In this document: positions 22,190 to 30,869 of the stretch, piece after piece
How positions within the stretch are numbered: the stretch's first letter is position 1
How the letters are laid out: the number at the start of each line of letters is the position of its first letter
Source: an uncultured Eubacteriales bacterium
GTDB taxonomy: Bacteria > Bacillota > Clostridia > Peptostreptococcales > Anaerovoracaceae
Reading direction: 5' to 3'
Assembly (NCBI GenBank): GCA_905206455.1
Contig: CAJLHL010000012.1
Span: 1 to 31,647, forward strand
DNA: 31,647 nucleotides
Translations under genes and position numbers: made by a program
The notes under the pieces: generated by a model
Databases searched by the model: none
Told to the model about the DNA's origin: nothing
Seen by the model: only the letters and a program-made list of their open reading frames with translations

Positions 22190-23140
22190 TCATTCTTCTG
22201 CATCCGGCGGCGTTATATTCCCGTCCTCGTCGAGATCGACTTCGATCTCAGGAAGCAGCTCGAAATAAAAATCGGAATACTTTTCCGCCAGCGCCGCGAT
22301 ACAGCGGGTCTGAAGCATCTTAAACCTCCGCACGGAAAGTTCATCTCTGTCCAATGTGACGTAAACGCTGATCCAGAACTTTCTTCCCGTCCTGACGATA
22401 TCATAATAAATATCGGAGCAATTGCTCTCCAGAATGATCGGTTCCACCAGACTCTTGATATCATGCACGGTCTCTTCCTCCGGGGAAATGAGAAGCAGAT
22501 CCCGTATGCCGGTGACGACTGTTCGGATCGGAATCGGAAGCATGATCATCGAAAGCACGATAGTAATGATGGAATCCAGATACGGAACGGCCTTCTGAAA
22601 CCAGTCAAACGGAATCAGCGACGGCAGCAAAAATGCCGCGGTCATTCCCAGAGAGATGACGCTGTCCATCTTCCATCCCTGCATCTCCACCTTGACAATA
22701 GGCGAATTCATATTCTTATTCTTCCGCTTCAGATAGACCGCCACCGCGACGCCGAGGATGCAGGCTGTCATCTCAAACCACGCCACTGTCCCGAACTCTA
22801 CCGTTCTTCCGCCGTGAAACAGAATATTGATACTGTTGGAGATCAATCCCACGGTAACCGCTGTCATCGTAATCCCTTTAATAACCAGAAATACCGTCTC
22901 CATCTGCATATGACCGAAGGGGTATTTTTCATCGCTGGGTTTGTACAGCAGCGGAATCAGGAAAATCGACGGCAACAGCATGAAAAACTCGATGCCGTCA
23001 TAGACGGCGTCCAGAAGCACTGCCTGAGATCCGGTGACGATCGCCATGACCAGCTCGATAACGACGAAAAATAAATTCCCGTACAGCGATACCGACATCG
23101 CCCGTTTCTCTCTCTTTGAAGTTCTCTTGCCCGTTCCCAT
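22190..23140 (-). CDS. Cation diffusion facilitator family transporter
   Basis: A 316-residue CDF-type membrane transporter. About five to six hydrophobic segments occupy residues 15-215. The first transport-site motif is DAVYDGIEF (in place of the usual HxxxD/DxxxD), then KYPFGHMQMET, the P-x-G-H family signature; MDSVISLGM supplies the second site. The C-terminal domain (about 225-310) is a cytoplasmic ferredoxin-like fold with an acidic tail. Family members export Zn2+, Mn2+ or Fe2+ by proton exchange; the metal cannot be told from this sequence. I chose ATG 23140 with GGGAGGG upstream. The 5' leader carries a hairpin with a U tail. Confidence 0.85.
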   Translation of the reverse strand: MGTGKRTSKREKRAMSVSLYGNLFFVVIELVMAIVTGSQAVLLDAVYDGIEFFMLLPSIFLIPLLYKPSDEKYPFGHMQMETVFLVIKGITMTAVTVGLISNSINILFHGGRTVEFGTVAWFEMTACILGVAVAVYLKRKNKNMNSPIVKVEMQGWKMDSVISLGMTAAFLLPSLIPFDWFQKAVPYLDSIITIVLSMIMLPIPIRTVVTGIRDLLLISPEEETVHDIKSLVEPIILESNCSDIYYDIVRTGRKFWISVYVTLDRDELSVRRFKMLQTRCIAALAEKYSDFYFELLPEIEVDLDEDGNITPPDAEE

Positions 23141-23174
23141 GAAAAATCCACCCTCCCGCAGAATAAAAAAGAAA

Positions 23175-23214
23175 GGCATCCTATACAACGCCGTTCAGCG
23201 CAATACCGGAGGCC
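23175..23214 (-). terminator. Leader hairpin with U tail in front of the CDF gene (possible attenuator)
   Basis: On the minus strand GGCCTCCGGTATTGCGC pairs imperfectly with GGCGTTGTATAGGATGCC (about 13 pairs including G-U), and is followed by TTTCTTTTTTATT. It ends about 20 nt before the CDF ribosome binding site. It may stop a transcript from further upstream or act as a regulated attenuator; rlmA is divergent, so no coding gene upstream needs it. Confidence 0.55.
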
Positions 23215-23265
23215 CTTCCATAAGACGTTTGTCATTATTTCTTTCCTTTGATTCGATTCCTATAT

Positions 23266-23294
23266 AATCTAACACAGCGGCCGATAAAATGCAA
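23266..23294 (-). promoter_or_regulatory. Weak candidate promoter of the CDF gene
   Basis: On the minus strand TTGCAT (23294-23289), 17 nt, TAGATT (23271-23266). If used, the leader is about 120 nt and contains the hairpin at 23175-23214. Confidence 0.3.
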
Positions 23295-23414
23295 GGGCGG
23301 AGCGAGGAAAGAGACCTCCTTCTCCCGGTATGCGAAATCCTCCCGAAAAGATCTCCCTGTTTTCGGCCTTTCTTCTCATCCGGACAAGTCTCCGCCGGCA
23401 GCCGCGCAATTTAT

Positions 23415-23423
23415 GATATAATA
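23415..23423 (+). promoter_or_regulatory. Extended -10 promoter of the RlmA-like gene
   Basis: TGATATAAT is a perfect extended -10, about 80 nt before ATG 23503. No clear -35 is seen. Confidence 0.5.
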
Positions 23424-23502
23424 AAAAAAATACCGCCGCAGAGAGACTTGCAGAGCTTTGGCAGTTTCTGCGGATCCGGGCGGTTTCAATCAGGAGAAAA
23501 AA

Positions 23503-24441
23503 ATGACAAACAGACAGAGAAAAAAATTTGAACCGATCCGGGATCTGCTGCGCTGTCCCTGCTGCGGCGGCGATATGCGCATCGAAACAGGCAGTCTGCG
23601 CTGCGCCGCCGGTCACTGTTTCGACATCGCCTCAAAAGGCTATGTAAATCTGACCCTCGCTCAGAAATCGCTGAAGGGATATGATTCGAACTTCTTCGAA
23701 AACCGCAGGGAGGTTATGGAACAGGGACTCTATCGCCACGTGCTGGACGGAATCCTGAGTTATCTGCGTTCTCATCCTCTTTTGCGCCGGATCCTCGATG
23801 TGGGATGCGGCGAGGGCTATTACGCGAAAAGCATCGCAGCCGAGATGCGGGACAGCCGTGCAGAAACGGCGGGCAGGAATCCGGCCGGCCGGTCTTCAGA
23901 GAGGGCGGAAGATAGTCCGTCCGAACTCCTGCAAAAAACGGAGTCTCCTCTCGCAGACCGCGCCGTCATCGCCCTGGACTTATCCAAAGATGCCGTCAAA
24001 TGCGCCTCACGGGGAGGAAACGACGTCTGCTGGCTGGTCTCCGATCTTTCCCGGATTCCATTGAAAGACGACAGTATCGACTGTATACTGAATATTTTCA
24101 CCCCTGCAAATTACGGAGAATTTCAGAGAATCCTCACCGGCGAAGGCCGGATCCTCAAAGTGATTCCCGGCGAAGATCATCTGCGGGAGCTCCGGCAGGC
24201 TGTCCGCCAGCAGATTATAAACAAAGAATACTCCAATCAGCAGGTCATCCGTCATTTCGAAAAACATTTCCGTCTCATCGAGCAGATTCCGCTGAAAAAA
24301 ACGATGTCTCTGCGGCCGGAACAACTCGGCTTTCTTTTCGATATGACGCCTCTGCTCTTTCATGTGGACAGAGAAGAACGAAAAAAACTGACGATCGCGG
24401 AGATCACAGTGGACGCCTGTCTGCTGGTGGGAAAGAAATAG
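23503..24441 (+). CDS. rlmA: RlmA-type 23S rRNA (guanine) methyltransferase
   Basis: A 312-residue protein. The N-terminal zinc finger has Cys18/Cys21 (RCPCCGG) and Cys34/His38 (RCAAGH), followed by FDIASKGYVNLTLAQ, the RlmA hallmark. The SAM loop is ILDVGCGEGYYAKS (about 95-108). RlmA enzymes methylate G745 or G748 in helix 35 of 23S rRNA; the G748 type is linked to tylosin resistance. Which base is targeted is not clear. A low-complexity insertion of about 35 residues (about 116-150) interrupts the Rossmann fold after its first helix. ATG 23503 has AGGAG upstream; a GTG or other start further upstream is unlikely. Confidence 0.85.
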   Translation: MTNRQRKKFEPIRDLLRCPCCGGDMRIETGSLRCAAGHCFDIASKGYVNLTLAQKSLKGYDSNFFENRREVMEQGLYRHVLDGILSYLRSHPLLRRILDVGCGEGYYAKSIAAEMRDSRAETAGRNPAGRSSERAEDSPSELLQKTESPLADRAVIALDLSKDAVKCASRGGNDVCWLVSDLSRIPLKDDSIDCILNIFTPANYGEFQRILTGEGRILKVIPGEDHLRELRQAVRQQIINKEYSNQQVIRHFEKHFRLIEQIPLKKTMSLRPEQLGFLFDMTPLLFHVDREERKKLTIAEITVDACLLVGKK

Positions 24442-24460
24442 CGATATGATATAAAGATAC

Positions 24461-24509
24461 AAAAAAAGGAGACCGAAAGTCATCTTCCTGACTTTCCATC
24501 TCCTTTTTG
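24461..24509. terminator. Bidirectional terminator between rlmA and efp
   Basis: AAAAAGGAGA pairs with TCTCCTTTTT, and the inner GAAAGTCA-TCTTCC-TGACTTTC hairpin completes the stem. A and T runs at both ends make it work on both strands, ending rlmA (+) and efp (-). Confidence 0.9.
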
Positions 24510-24532
24510 CATTGAAAGGTCTCAATAAAATC

Positions 24533-25102
24533 TTATTTCTCTTCCTTCGCTCTTCCGAGGTATTCGCCGGATCTCGTATCGATCTGAATCAGCTCGCCTT
24601 CTTCGATAAAAATAGGGACCTGAATCACAGCGCCAGTCTCTACGGTAGCCGCTTTTGTCACATTTGTAGCGGTATCGCCCTTAACGCCCGGTTCCGTCTC
24701 CACAACCTTCAGGTTTACGAAATTCGGAGCCTCTACGATAAACGCGTTGCCTTTGTAGAACTTGATCGTAGCTTCATCGTTTTCTCTCAGATACTTGATC
24801 GCATCTTCCACCAGTTCATAAGGAAGCGGCACCTGGTCAAAAGTCTCCTCATCCATGAAATAATAGAGCTCGCCGTCGTCGTACAGATACTGCATCGTCT
24901 TCGTTTCGATGTTCGCCTTAGGAAATTTATCGTTCGGATTGAACGCTTCTTCTCTCGTAGCGCCTGTGAGTATATTTCTGTATTTCGTTCTTACGAAAGC
25001 GGCGCCCTTGCCCGGCTTAACATGCTGGAAATCGAGTACTACATGGGGTTCGCCGTTCATTTCAAACGTGATACCTTTTCTGAAATCGCTTGCGTATACC
25101 AT
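24533..25102 (-). CDS. efp: Elongation factor P
   Basis: A 189-residue tRNA-shaped factor that rescues ribosomes stalled on polyproline. Three OB/KOW domains are present; the loop HVKPGKGAAFVR carries Lys32 at the post-translationally modified position. The C-terminal signature GVKGDTATNVTKAATVETG and the PIFIEEGELIQIDTRSGEYLGR ending (shown in part) are family-typical. I chose ATG 25102 (MVYASDFRKG) with GGAGG 5 nt upstream over an earlier in-frame start at 25114. It follows the M24 peptidase gene by 18 nt, a common pairing. Confidence 0.97.
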   Translation of the reverse strand: MVYASDFRKGITFEMNGEPHVVLDFQHVKPGKGAAFVRTKYRNILTGATREEAFNPNDKFPKANIETKTMQYLYDDGELYYFMDEETFDQVPLPYELVEDAIKYLRENDEATIKFYKGNAFIVEAPNFVNLKVVETEPGVKGDTATNVTKAATVETGAVIQVPIFIEEGELIQIDTRSGEYLGRAKEEK

Positions 25103-25120
25103 AAAAACCTCCAATATTTA

Positions 25121-26212
25121 TCAAAGAATAATCAGTTCTTTTTCTGACGTCACTAAGTTGATTATAGCAGAATCCCCCACTATGGACAAGTCTTCTATGC
25201 GAACTCCAAACTTTTTCGGCAGATAGATCCCCGGTTCGATGGTAATCAGCATATTTTTGTCCAGTACTTCAATACTGCGGGGATTGGCTGTCGGCGCTTC
25301 GTGAATTTCCAGACCTACGCCGTGCCCCAGCGCATGGCCGAAATAACGTCCGTATCCCGCCGCCGCGATGATATCTCTGGCCGCGGCATCCGCCTGCTGG
25401 CCTGTCACTCCCGGCCGGATCGCTTCGCAGGCCGCACGCTGCGCTTTCAGAACCACGTCGTACACCGCTCTCTGCTCGTCGGACACCCGGCCCACCGCTA
25501 CAGTCCGGGTCATATCCGAACAGTAGCCCTCATAGACACAGCCGAAATCCATGGTGACAAAATCGCCGTTTTGGATCAGCTCCTCGGTAGGATGCGCGTG
25601 AGGCATGGAAGAACGGACTCCTGAAGCGCAGATGGTGTCGAAAGACAGCCCCGAAGCGCCTGAATCTCTCATCCTGCGCTCCAAAAGCCAGGCGATCTCC
25701 TTTTCACTGACTCCCGGACGAATCTCTCCGAGGATATAGGAAAAAGCCTCGTCAGCGATGCGGGCCGCTTGCCGTATCTTATCCAGTTCCTCTTCATCTT
25801 TTACCATGCGTCCTTTTTCCACGATTCCGTCGGCGTCCTCAAAGGTGCTCTCGCATTCCTCGAGACACTCTTCCAGCCTTTTGCAGACATTCATCGTGAC
25901 AGACGAAAACTCCAGCCCCAGACACAGAGGTTCTTCCTCGGCGATAAAATCATAGAGCGTATACTCCGGCGTCACCTGAACCACGTCATACAGCGGCTTC
26001 AGCTCAGAAGCCGCTTCGATATAGCGAAAGTCCGTCAGCAGATAATTCCGGTCTTCTGTGATGAGAATATCGAAGGAACTGGAATAAAACATCGACAGAT
26101 AATTCTTATTTTCTGTCTTCGAAATCAGCATCGCGTCGATATTACGCTTCGCCATCTCTTTTCTGACTTTATCGATTCGCCGGGATAAGGTCCAGTGTTT
26201 CTGACTGTTCAT
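25121..26212 (-). CDS. M24 family Xaa-Pro aminopeptidase
   Basis: A 363-residue metallopeptidase with a creatinase-like N-terminal domain (about 1-130) and a pita-bread catalytic domain. Metal ligands are visible: Asp in VTMDFGCVYEG, Asp in CSDMTRT, His in LGHGVGLEIHE, Glu in ITIEPGIYLP and Glu in RIEDL. Such enzymes release the N-terminal residue before proline. It is coupled to efp in many Bacillota, linking proline peptide turnover with polyproline translation. ATG 26212; 31 nt after the rnjA stop. Confidence 0.93.
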   Translation of the reverse strand: MNSQKHWTLSRRIDKVRKEMAKRNIDAMLISKTENKNYLSMFYSSSFDILITEDRNYLLTDFRYIEAASELKPLYDVVQVTPEYTLYDFIAEEEPLCLGLEFSSVTMNVCKRLEECLEECESTFEDADGIVEKGRMVKDEEELDKIRQAARIADEAFSYILGEIRPGVSEKEIAWLLERRMRDSGASGLSFDTICASGVRSSMPHAHPTEELIQNGDFVTMDFGCVYEGYCSDMTRTVAVGRVSDEQRAVYDVVLKAQRAACEAIRPGVTGQQADAAARDIIAAAGYGRYFGHALGHGVGLEIHEAPTANPRSIEVLDKNMLITIEPGIYLPKKFGVRIEDLSIVGDSAIINLVTSEKELIIL

Positions 26213-26243
26213 AAAGATTTGCCTCTTTCTAAATACAGACGTC

Positions 26244-27944
26244 TCAGACTTCCAGGAAAATCGGCAGGATGATCGGACTTCTCTTGGTCTGTTCGTAGAT
26301 AAACGTCCTCAGTTCATCCCGCACGGCGTTTTTCATCGCGGACCACTCCTTCAGGCCCCTGTCCTGACAACTTTCCAGCACTTCTGTAACCACTTCTCTG
26401 GCGGAAGTGATCAGTTCTTCCGATTCTCTCACATAAACGAAACCCCTCGAAATAATTTCCGGTCCCGACACCAGGAGTCCGGAACCTTTTTCGATCGCCG
26501 CTACGACGACGATCAGGCCGCTTTCCGACAGAAGCTTTCTGTCTCTGAGAACGATATTTCCCACATCGCCGACGCCCAGACCGTCGACGAGAACCTGGCC
26601 GCTGGTGACTTCTTCCTTCGCTACGTCCGCTCTGCTCTTCGATACCGTAAGTACGTTTCCGTTTCTCAGGATAAAAATGTTCTCCTTCGGCGTACCCATA
26701 CTCTGAGCCAGCTTCGCATGAGCGTCCAGATGGCGGTATTCCCCGTGAATCGGCATAAAATACTTCGGCCGAATCAGAGAATGCATCAGCTTCAGTTCTT
26801 CCTGACAAGGGTGCCCGGAAACGTGAATGTCCGCGATATCCGAATAGATGACCTGCGCTCCCTTCTGCAGAAGCTTATTTACCACATTGGAAATCGTCTT
26901 TTCATTTCCGGGAATCGGACTGGAGGAAAGGACGATGATGTCATCTTTTCTGATCTGAACGGATTTATGATCATTGGACGCCATTCTCGTAAGAGCTGAC
27001 ATCGGCTCTCCCTGACTTCCCGTGGTAACGATGACAATCTGCTCATCTTTTAAATTTTTAATTCGGTTGATATCTACCAGTGTATTATCCGGGATACGCA
27101 AATATCCCAGCTGTGATGCGATTTCTACGATATTGACCATGCTTCGGCCGGAGATCGCTACTTTTCTCTTGTATTTCACCGCGAGATCGATGATCTGCTG
27201 TATTCTGTCGACGTTTGAAGCGAACGTCGCAACTATGATTCTGTTTTTTGCCGGAGCGAAGATTCCCTCCAGCGTCGCCGCTACCGTCTGCTCGGAAGGC
27301 GTATATCCCCTTCTCTGAGCATTGGTGCTGTCTGCCATCAGCAGCAGAACTCCGTTTCTTCCGATCTCCGCAAATCTCTGAAGATCGATAGGTTCCCCCT
27401 GAAGAGGGGTGTAGTCTATTTTGAAGTCTCCCGTATGGAGAATGACGCCGGCCGGCGTCGTAATGGCGAAAGCCACCGCGTCCGCCACGGAATGAGTCAT
27501 CCGAAGGACCTCCACCCGGAAAGATCCCAGCATCAGATGATCTCCGGATTTAATCGCCTTTGTCTTAGCCGTGAGTCCGTGTTCTTTCAGTTTATTTCCA
27601 ATCAGTCCCAAAGTCAGCGGCGTACCGTAAATCGGAACTCCGCTGATGCGCTTCAGCAGATAAGGGATCGCTCCGATGTGATCCTCGTGTCCGTGAGTCA
27701 CGATCAGCCCCCGGATTTTGTCCTTGTTACTGACGAGATAAGACATATCCGGAATGACGATATCTATGCCGTACATATCGTCGCCAGGAAATGTCATGCC
27801 GCAGTCGATCAGCAGCATTTCGTCACCGTATTCGAGAACTGTAATGTTTTTTCCGACCTCATTCAGTCCTCCCAGCGGAATGATCTTTACAGACGGTTCG
27901 TTTCCTCTGTTTTTTCCGCCTCTTCTCGTATTTCTGTTTCTCAA
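26244..27944 (-). CDS. rnjA: Ribonuclease J
   Basis: A 566-residue metallo-beta-lactamase/beta-CASP nuclease. The N-terminal extension is basic. The metal motif THGHEDHIG has His84, His86, Asp88 and His89; GVILHTGDFKIDY and MADSTNAQRRGYTPSE follow. The beta-CASP part contains TGSQGEPMSAL and SSSPIPGNE, and the C-terminal RNA-binding domain begins around 450. RNase J has 5'-3' exonuclease and endonuclease activity in mRNA decay and rRNA maturation. The start codon is TTG 27944 with GGAAGG 5 nt upstream; the first in-frame ATG is far too late. Leads rnjA-pepP-efp. Confidence 0.95.
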   Translation of the reverse strand: MRNRNTRRGGKNRGNEPSVKIIPLGGLNEVGKNITVLEYGDEMLLIDCGMTFPGDDMYGIDIVIPDMSYLVSNKDKIRGLIVTHGHEDHIGAIPYLLKRISGVPIYGTPLTLGLIGNKLKEHGLTAKTKAIKSGDHLMLGSFRVEVLRMTHSVADAVAFAITTPAGVILHTGDFKIDYTPLQGEPIDLQRFAEIGRNGVLLLMADSTNAQRRGYTPSEQTVAATLEGIFAPAKNRIIVATFASNVDRIQQIIDLAVKYKRKVAISGRSMVNIVEIASQLGYLRIPDNTLVDINRIKNLKDEQIVIVTTGSQGEPMSALTRMASNDHKSVQIRKDDIIVLSSSPIPGNEKTISNVVNKLLQKGAQVIYSDIADIHVSGHPCQEELKLMHSLIRPKYFMPIHGEYRHLDAHAKLAQSMGTPKENIFILRNGNVLTVSKSRADVAKEEVTSGQVLVDGLGVGDVGNIVLRDRKLLSESGLIVVVAAIEKGSGLLVSGPEIISRGFVYVRESEELITSAREVVTEVLESCQDRGLKEWSAMKNAVRDELRTFIYEQTKRSPIILPIFLEV

Positions 27945-28393
27945 ATTTACCTTCCTTTACACGTTGTAACACAGCGCCGGCGCTTCCGCCTCCGCAGACG
28001 TCGGATTCTGTTCCCGGGATCCGGCGGGAATCATAATCTCCCGCAAAACTCCCGAAGAGCAGATATCCTTCGGCGCTGTGCTGAAATCGTCCGCAAACTC
28101 TGATCAAGCTGCCTTGTCAGAGCTTTGCCCCGATTTGAACTTACCGCGCGATGCCGTCCCTTTCCGCCGGCGACGGCACCACGCGTCTCTTCTGATAACA
28201 GGCGCGGATTTTCCTGTTCTGCGCCTTTTTTCACCGGCCGGCGCCGCAACGGTCCGCTCGGACGCCGCCAGCCGGTCTCCCGGACTGCGCAGCGATTCCC
28301 GCAGGGAGCGGGAATCGCTGCGCGGCTCACTCTCTGCAATCCCATATCGGTCCGTGTTTTTCGACACGGCGGATCCGCCGGGATGCAGCGCTC
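27945..28393. other. Hairpin-rich gene-free region between leuS and rnjA
   Basis: 449 bp with no credible gene. From left to right: CCGAAG...CTTCGG near 28050-28071; CTCTGATCAAG-CTGC-CTTGTCAGAG near 28097-28121; a perfect 16-bp stem GCGCAGCGATTCCCGC with a 5-nt loop at 28287-28323; CCGTGT-TTTTCG-ACACGG near 28350; and the palindrome GGCGGATCCGCC near 28370. None has a long T run. The ones nearest leuS may form its 3' end. Confidence 0.5.
28287..28323. repeat. Perfect 16-bp inverted repeat (long hairpin)
   Basis: GCGCAGCGATTCCCGC, loop AGGGA, GCGGGAATCGCTGCGC. The stem has no mismatch. It is about 70 nt past the leuS stop and lacks a T tail, so it may be a transcript stabiliser, a factor-dependent stop or a mobile repeat. 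Confidence 0.75.
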
Positions 28394-30865
28394 TCACTTC
28401 ACTACGATATTGACCAGTTTGCCCGGCACGGCGATGACTTTAACCACATTTTTACCTTCGATGAGCGCCTTGACGCTTTCATCCTCCAGCATCTGATCCG
28501 TTAGAGCTTCTCTCGACAGACTGCTGTCCACATCTGCCTTCATTTTTACTTTGCCGTTGATCTGAACGACGATTTCCACCGTATCCAGTTTCAGAGCGTC
28601 TTCGTCGTAAGAAGGCCAGGACTCGAAATAGACCGCGCTACTGTGTCCCAGTTTTTCCCACATTTCTTCACAGATATGGGGAACAAAAGGAGACAGGAGC
28701 AGGACGAGCTTTTCCGCCGATTCTCTGAGCAGAGCGTGATTCGGCGCTTCCGCCTGTTTGCAGCGGTACATTTCGTTTACCAGTTCCATGATCGCACTGA
28801 TCGCAGTGTTGAAACTGAAACGGCCCGGAGCAAAGCTGTCCGTCACTCTCTTGACCGTCTTATTGAGCTCATAGTAAAGGCTCTTGTCGTCCTTCGACTC
28901 AATCCTGACTTCGGCTCTTTCCGGCATCTTTTCGATGCATTCCAAGACGAGCCTCCATACTCTGTTGAGGAACTTATAGCTTCCCTCTACACCGGTATCC
29001 GACCAGTCCAGATCTCGTTCCGGCGGAGCGGCGAAGAGAATGAACAGTCTCGCTGTATCGCAGCCGTACTTTTCGATGATCTGCGCCGGGCTGACGATGT
29101 TTCCTACAGACTTCGACATCTTCGCACCGTCTTTGAGCACCATGCCCTGGGTCAGCAGATTTTCAAAAGGCTCTTCCGCTTCCAGAAGTCCGATATCGTG
29201 GAGAACCTTCGTAAAGAATCTGGCATACAGCAGATGGAGAATCGCGTGTTCCACGCCGCCGATGTACTGATCCACATTCATCCAGTAATCCGCTTTTTCT
29301 TTATCAAACGGCTTCTGCTCATTTCTCGCATCGGTATATCTCAGAAAATACCAGGAGGAGTCCAGGAAAGTATCCATGGTGTCCATCTCGCGTCTCGCTG
29401 GTTTTCCGCATTTCGGGCAGACCGCCTCGGCGAATTCCCTGCTGGTGGTCAGAGGAGACTCTCCCTTACCAGTAAATTCTACGTCGGCGGGTAGCAGAAC
29501 CGGCAGATTTTCTTCCTTCTCCGGCACCCAGCCGCAGTCTTCACAATATATCATCGGAATCGGTGCGCCCCAGTATCTCTGTCTGGAGATGAGCCAGTCT
29601 CTGAGACGGAAGTTGACGGTACCCTTTCCGATTCCTTTTTCTTCCATGTATTCGATAATCTGCTTCATAGCGTCTTTATTGTTCAGACCATCAAAAGAAC
29701 CGGAGTTGATCATCGTTCCTTCCGCTACGAAGGCTTCCGTCAGATGTTCGATGTCGATTTCCGGATTTGCCGGATCCACCACCGGAATCACTTCGATGCC
29801 GTATTTTTTTGCAAAGTCGAAGTCTCTCGTGTCGTGAGCCGGCACAGCCATAATCGCGCCTGTACCGTAATCCATCAGGACATAGTTGGCGATATAAATC
29901 GGAATCTTTTTGCCGTTCAGCGGATTGACGGCATACCGGCCGATGAAGCAGCCTTCTTTTTCCAGAGCCGTAGAACTCCGGTCGATATCGCTGAGATGCT
30001 GCAGCTTCTCCATAAATGCTTCCGCTTCCGCCTGATACTCCGTACCTTCGATCAGTTCCCTCACATATGGATGCTCCGGAGCCAATACCATAAAGGTGGC
30101 GCCGAAGAGCGTATCCGGGCGGGTAGTGTAGATCTGCAGATCCTTTTCAAAACCGTCGATCTTGAATGTGACCTCTGCGCCTTCGCTTCTGCCGATCCAG
30201 TTTTTCTGCATCAGCTTCACCTTCTCGGGCCAGCCCGGCAGCTTGTCCAGATCCTTCAGGAGCCTGTCCGCATAGTCGGTGATCTTCAGATACCACTGGG
30301 AGAGATCTTTCTTTCCCACCAGCGTCTTACACCGTTCGCACTTGCCGTCTACCACCTGTTCGTTCGCCAGAACCGTCTGACAGGAAGGACACCAGTTTAC
30401 CGGATTTTTCTTCTTGTATGCCAGTCCCTTTTTATAGAACTGAATAAAAATCCACTGCGTCCACTTATAGTAATCTCTGTGGCAGGTAGCGACTTCTCTG
30501 TCCCAGTCGTAGCTGAGTCCCAGCGCTTTCAGCTGCTGTCTCATCTCTCCGATGTTTTCCCAAGTCCAGTCATCCGGGCGCACGCCGTTTTTAATCGCTG
30601 CATTTTCCGCAGGAAGGCCGAAAGAGTCCCAGCCCATCGGATGAAGGACATTGAGTCCCTTCATTCTCATATATCTGGCCGTCACGTCACCGATGGAATA
30701 ATTTCTCACATGACCCATGTGGAGTTTCCCGGAAGGATACGGAAACATTTCCAGCACATAGTATTTTTCTTTTGACGAATCCTCTTCTGTATGAAAGACG
30801 TCATTTTCCTCCCAGTATCTCTGCCACTTCTTTTCTATCGACTGAAAGTCATATCTTTCTGCCAT
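28394..30865 (-). CDS. leuS: Leucyl-tRNA synthetase
   Basis: An 823-residue class I synthetase that charges tRNA-Leu. The HIGH motif is HMGH (49-52) in PSGKLHMGHVRNY, and KMSKS is at 582-586. A zinc-ribbon insertion (CPSCQTVL...CERCKTL) and a CP1 editing domain with TTRPDTLFGATFMVLAPEHP (about 240-260) are present. Length is normal for bacterial LeuS. I chose ATG 30865 (MAERYDFQ) with GGGAGG 9 nt upstream; that ribosome binding site overlaps the stop of the preceding YqeK-RsfS gene, so the two are probably cotranscribed. Confidence 0.97.
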   Translation of the reverse strand: MAERYDFQSIEKKWQRYWEENDVFHTEEDSSKEKYYVLEMFPYPSGKLHMGHVRNYSIGDVTARYMRMKGLNVLHPMGWDSFGLPAENAAIKNGVRPDDWTWENIGEMRQQLKALGLSYDWDREVATCHRDYYKWTQWIFIQFYKKGLAYKKKNPVNWCPSCQTVLANEQVVDGKCERCKTLVGKKDLSQWYLKITDYADRLLKDLDKLPGWPEKVKLMQKNWIGRSEGAEVTFKIDGFEKDLQIYTTRPDTLFGATFMVLAPEHPYVRELIEGTEYQAEAEAFMEKLQHLSDIDRSSTALEKEGCFIGRYAVNPLNGKKIPIYIANYVLMDYGTGAIMAVPAHDTRDFDFAKKYGIEVIPVVDPANPEIDIEHLTEAFVAEGTMINSGSFDGLNNKDAMKQIIEYMEEKGIGKGTVNFRLRDWLISRQRYWGAPIPMIYCEDCGWVPEKEENLPVLLPADVEFTGKGESPLTTSREFAEAVCPKCGKPARREMDTMDTFLDSSWYFLRYTDARNEQKPFDKEKADYWMNVDQYIGGVEHAILHLLYARFFTKVLHDIGLLEAEEPFENLLTQGMVLKDGAKMSKSVGNIVSPAQIIEKYGCDTARLFILFAAPPERDLDWSDTGVEGSYKFLNRVWRLVLECIEKMPERAEVRIESKDDKSLYYELNKTVKRVTDSFAPGRFSFNTAISAIMELVNEMYRCKQAEAPNHALLRESAEKLVLLLSPFVPHICEEMWEKLGHSSAVYFESWPSYDEDALKLDTVEIVVQINGKVKMKADVDSSLSREALTDQMLEDESVKALIEGKNVVKVIAVPGKLVNIVVK

Positions 30866-30869
30866 ACCG

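Noticed and set aside
28104..28413. Overlapping short frames on both strands between leuS and rnjA
   Set aside because: They cross palindromes, are Arg-rich and have no start signals.
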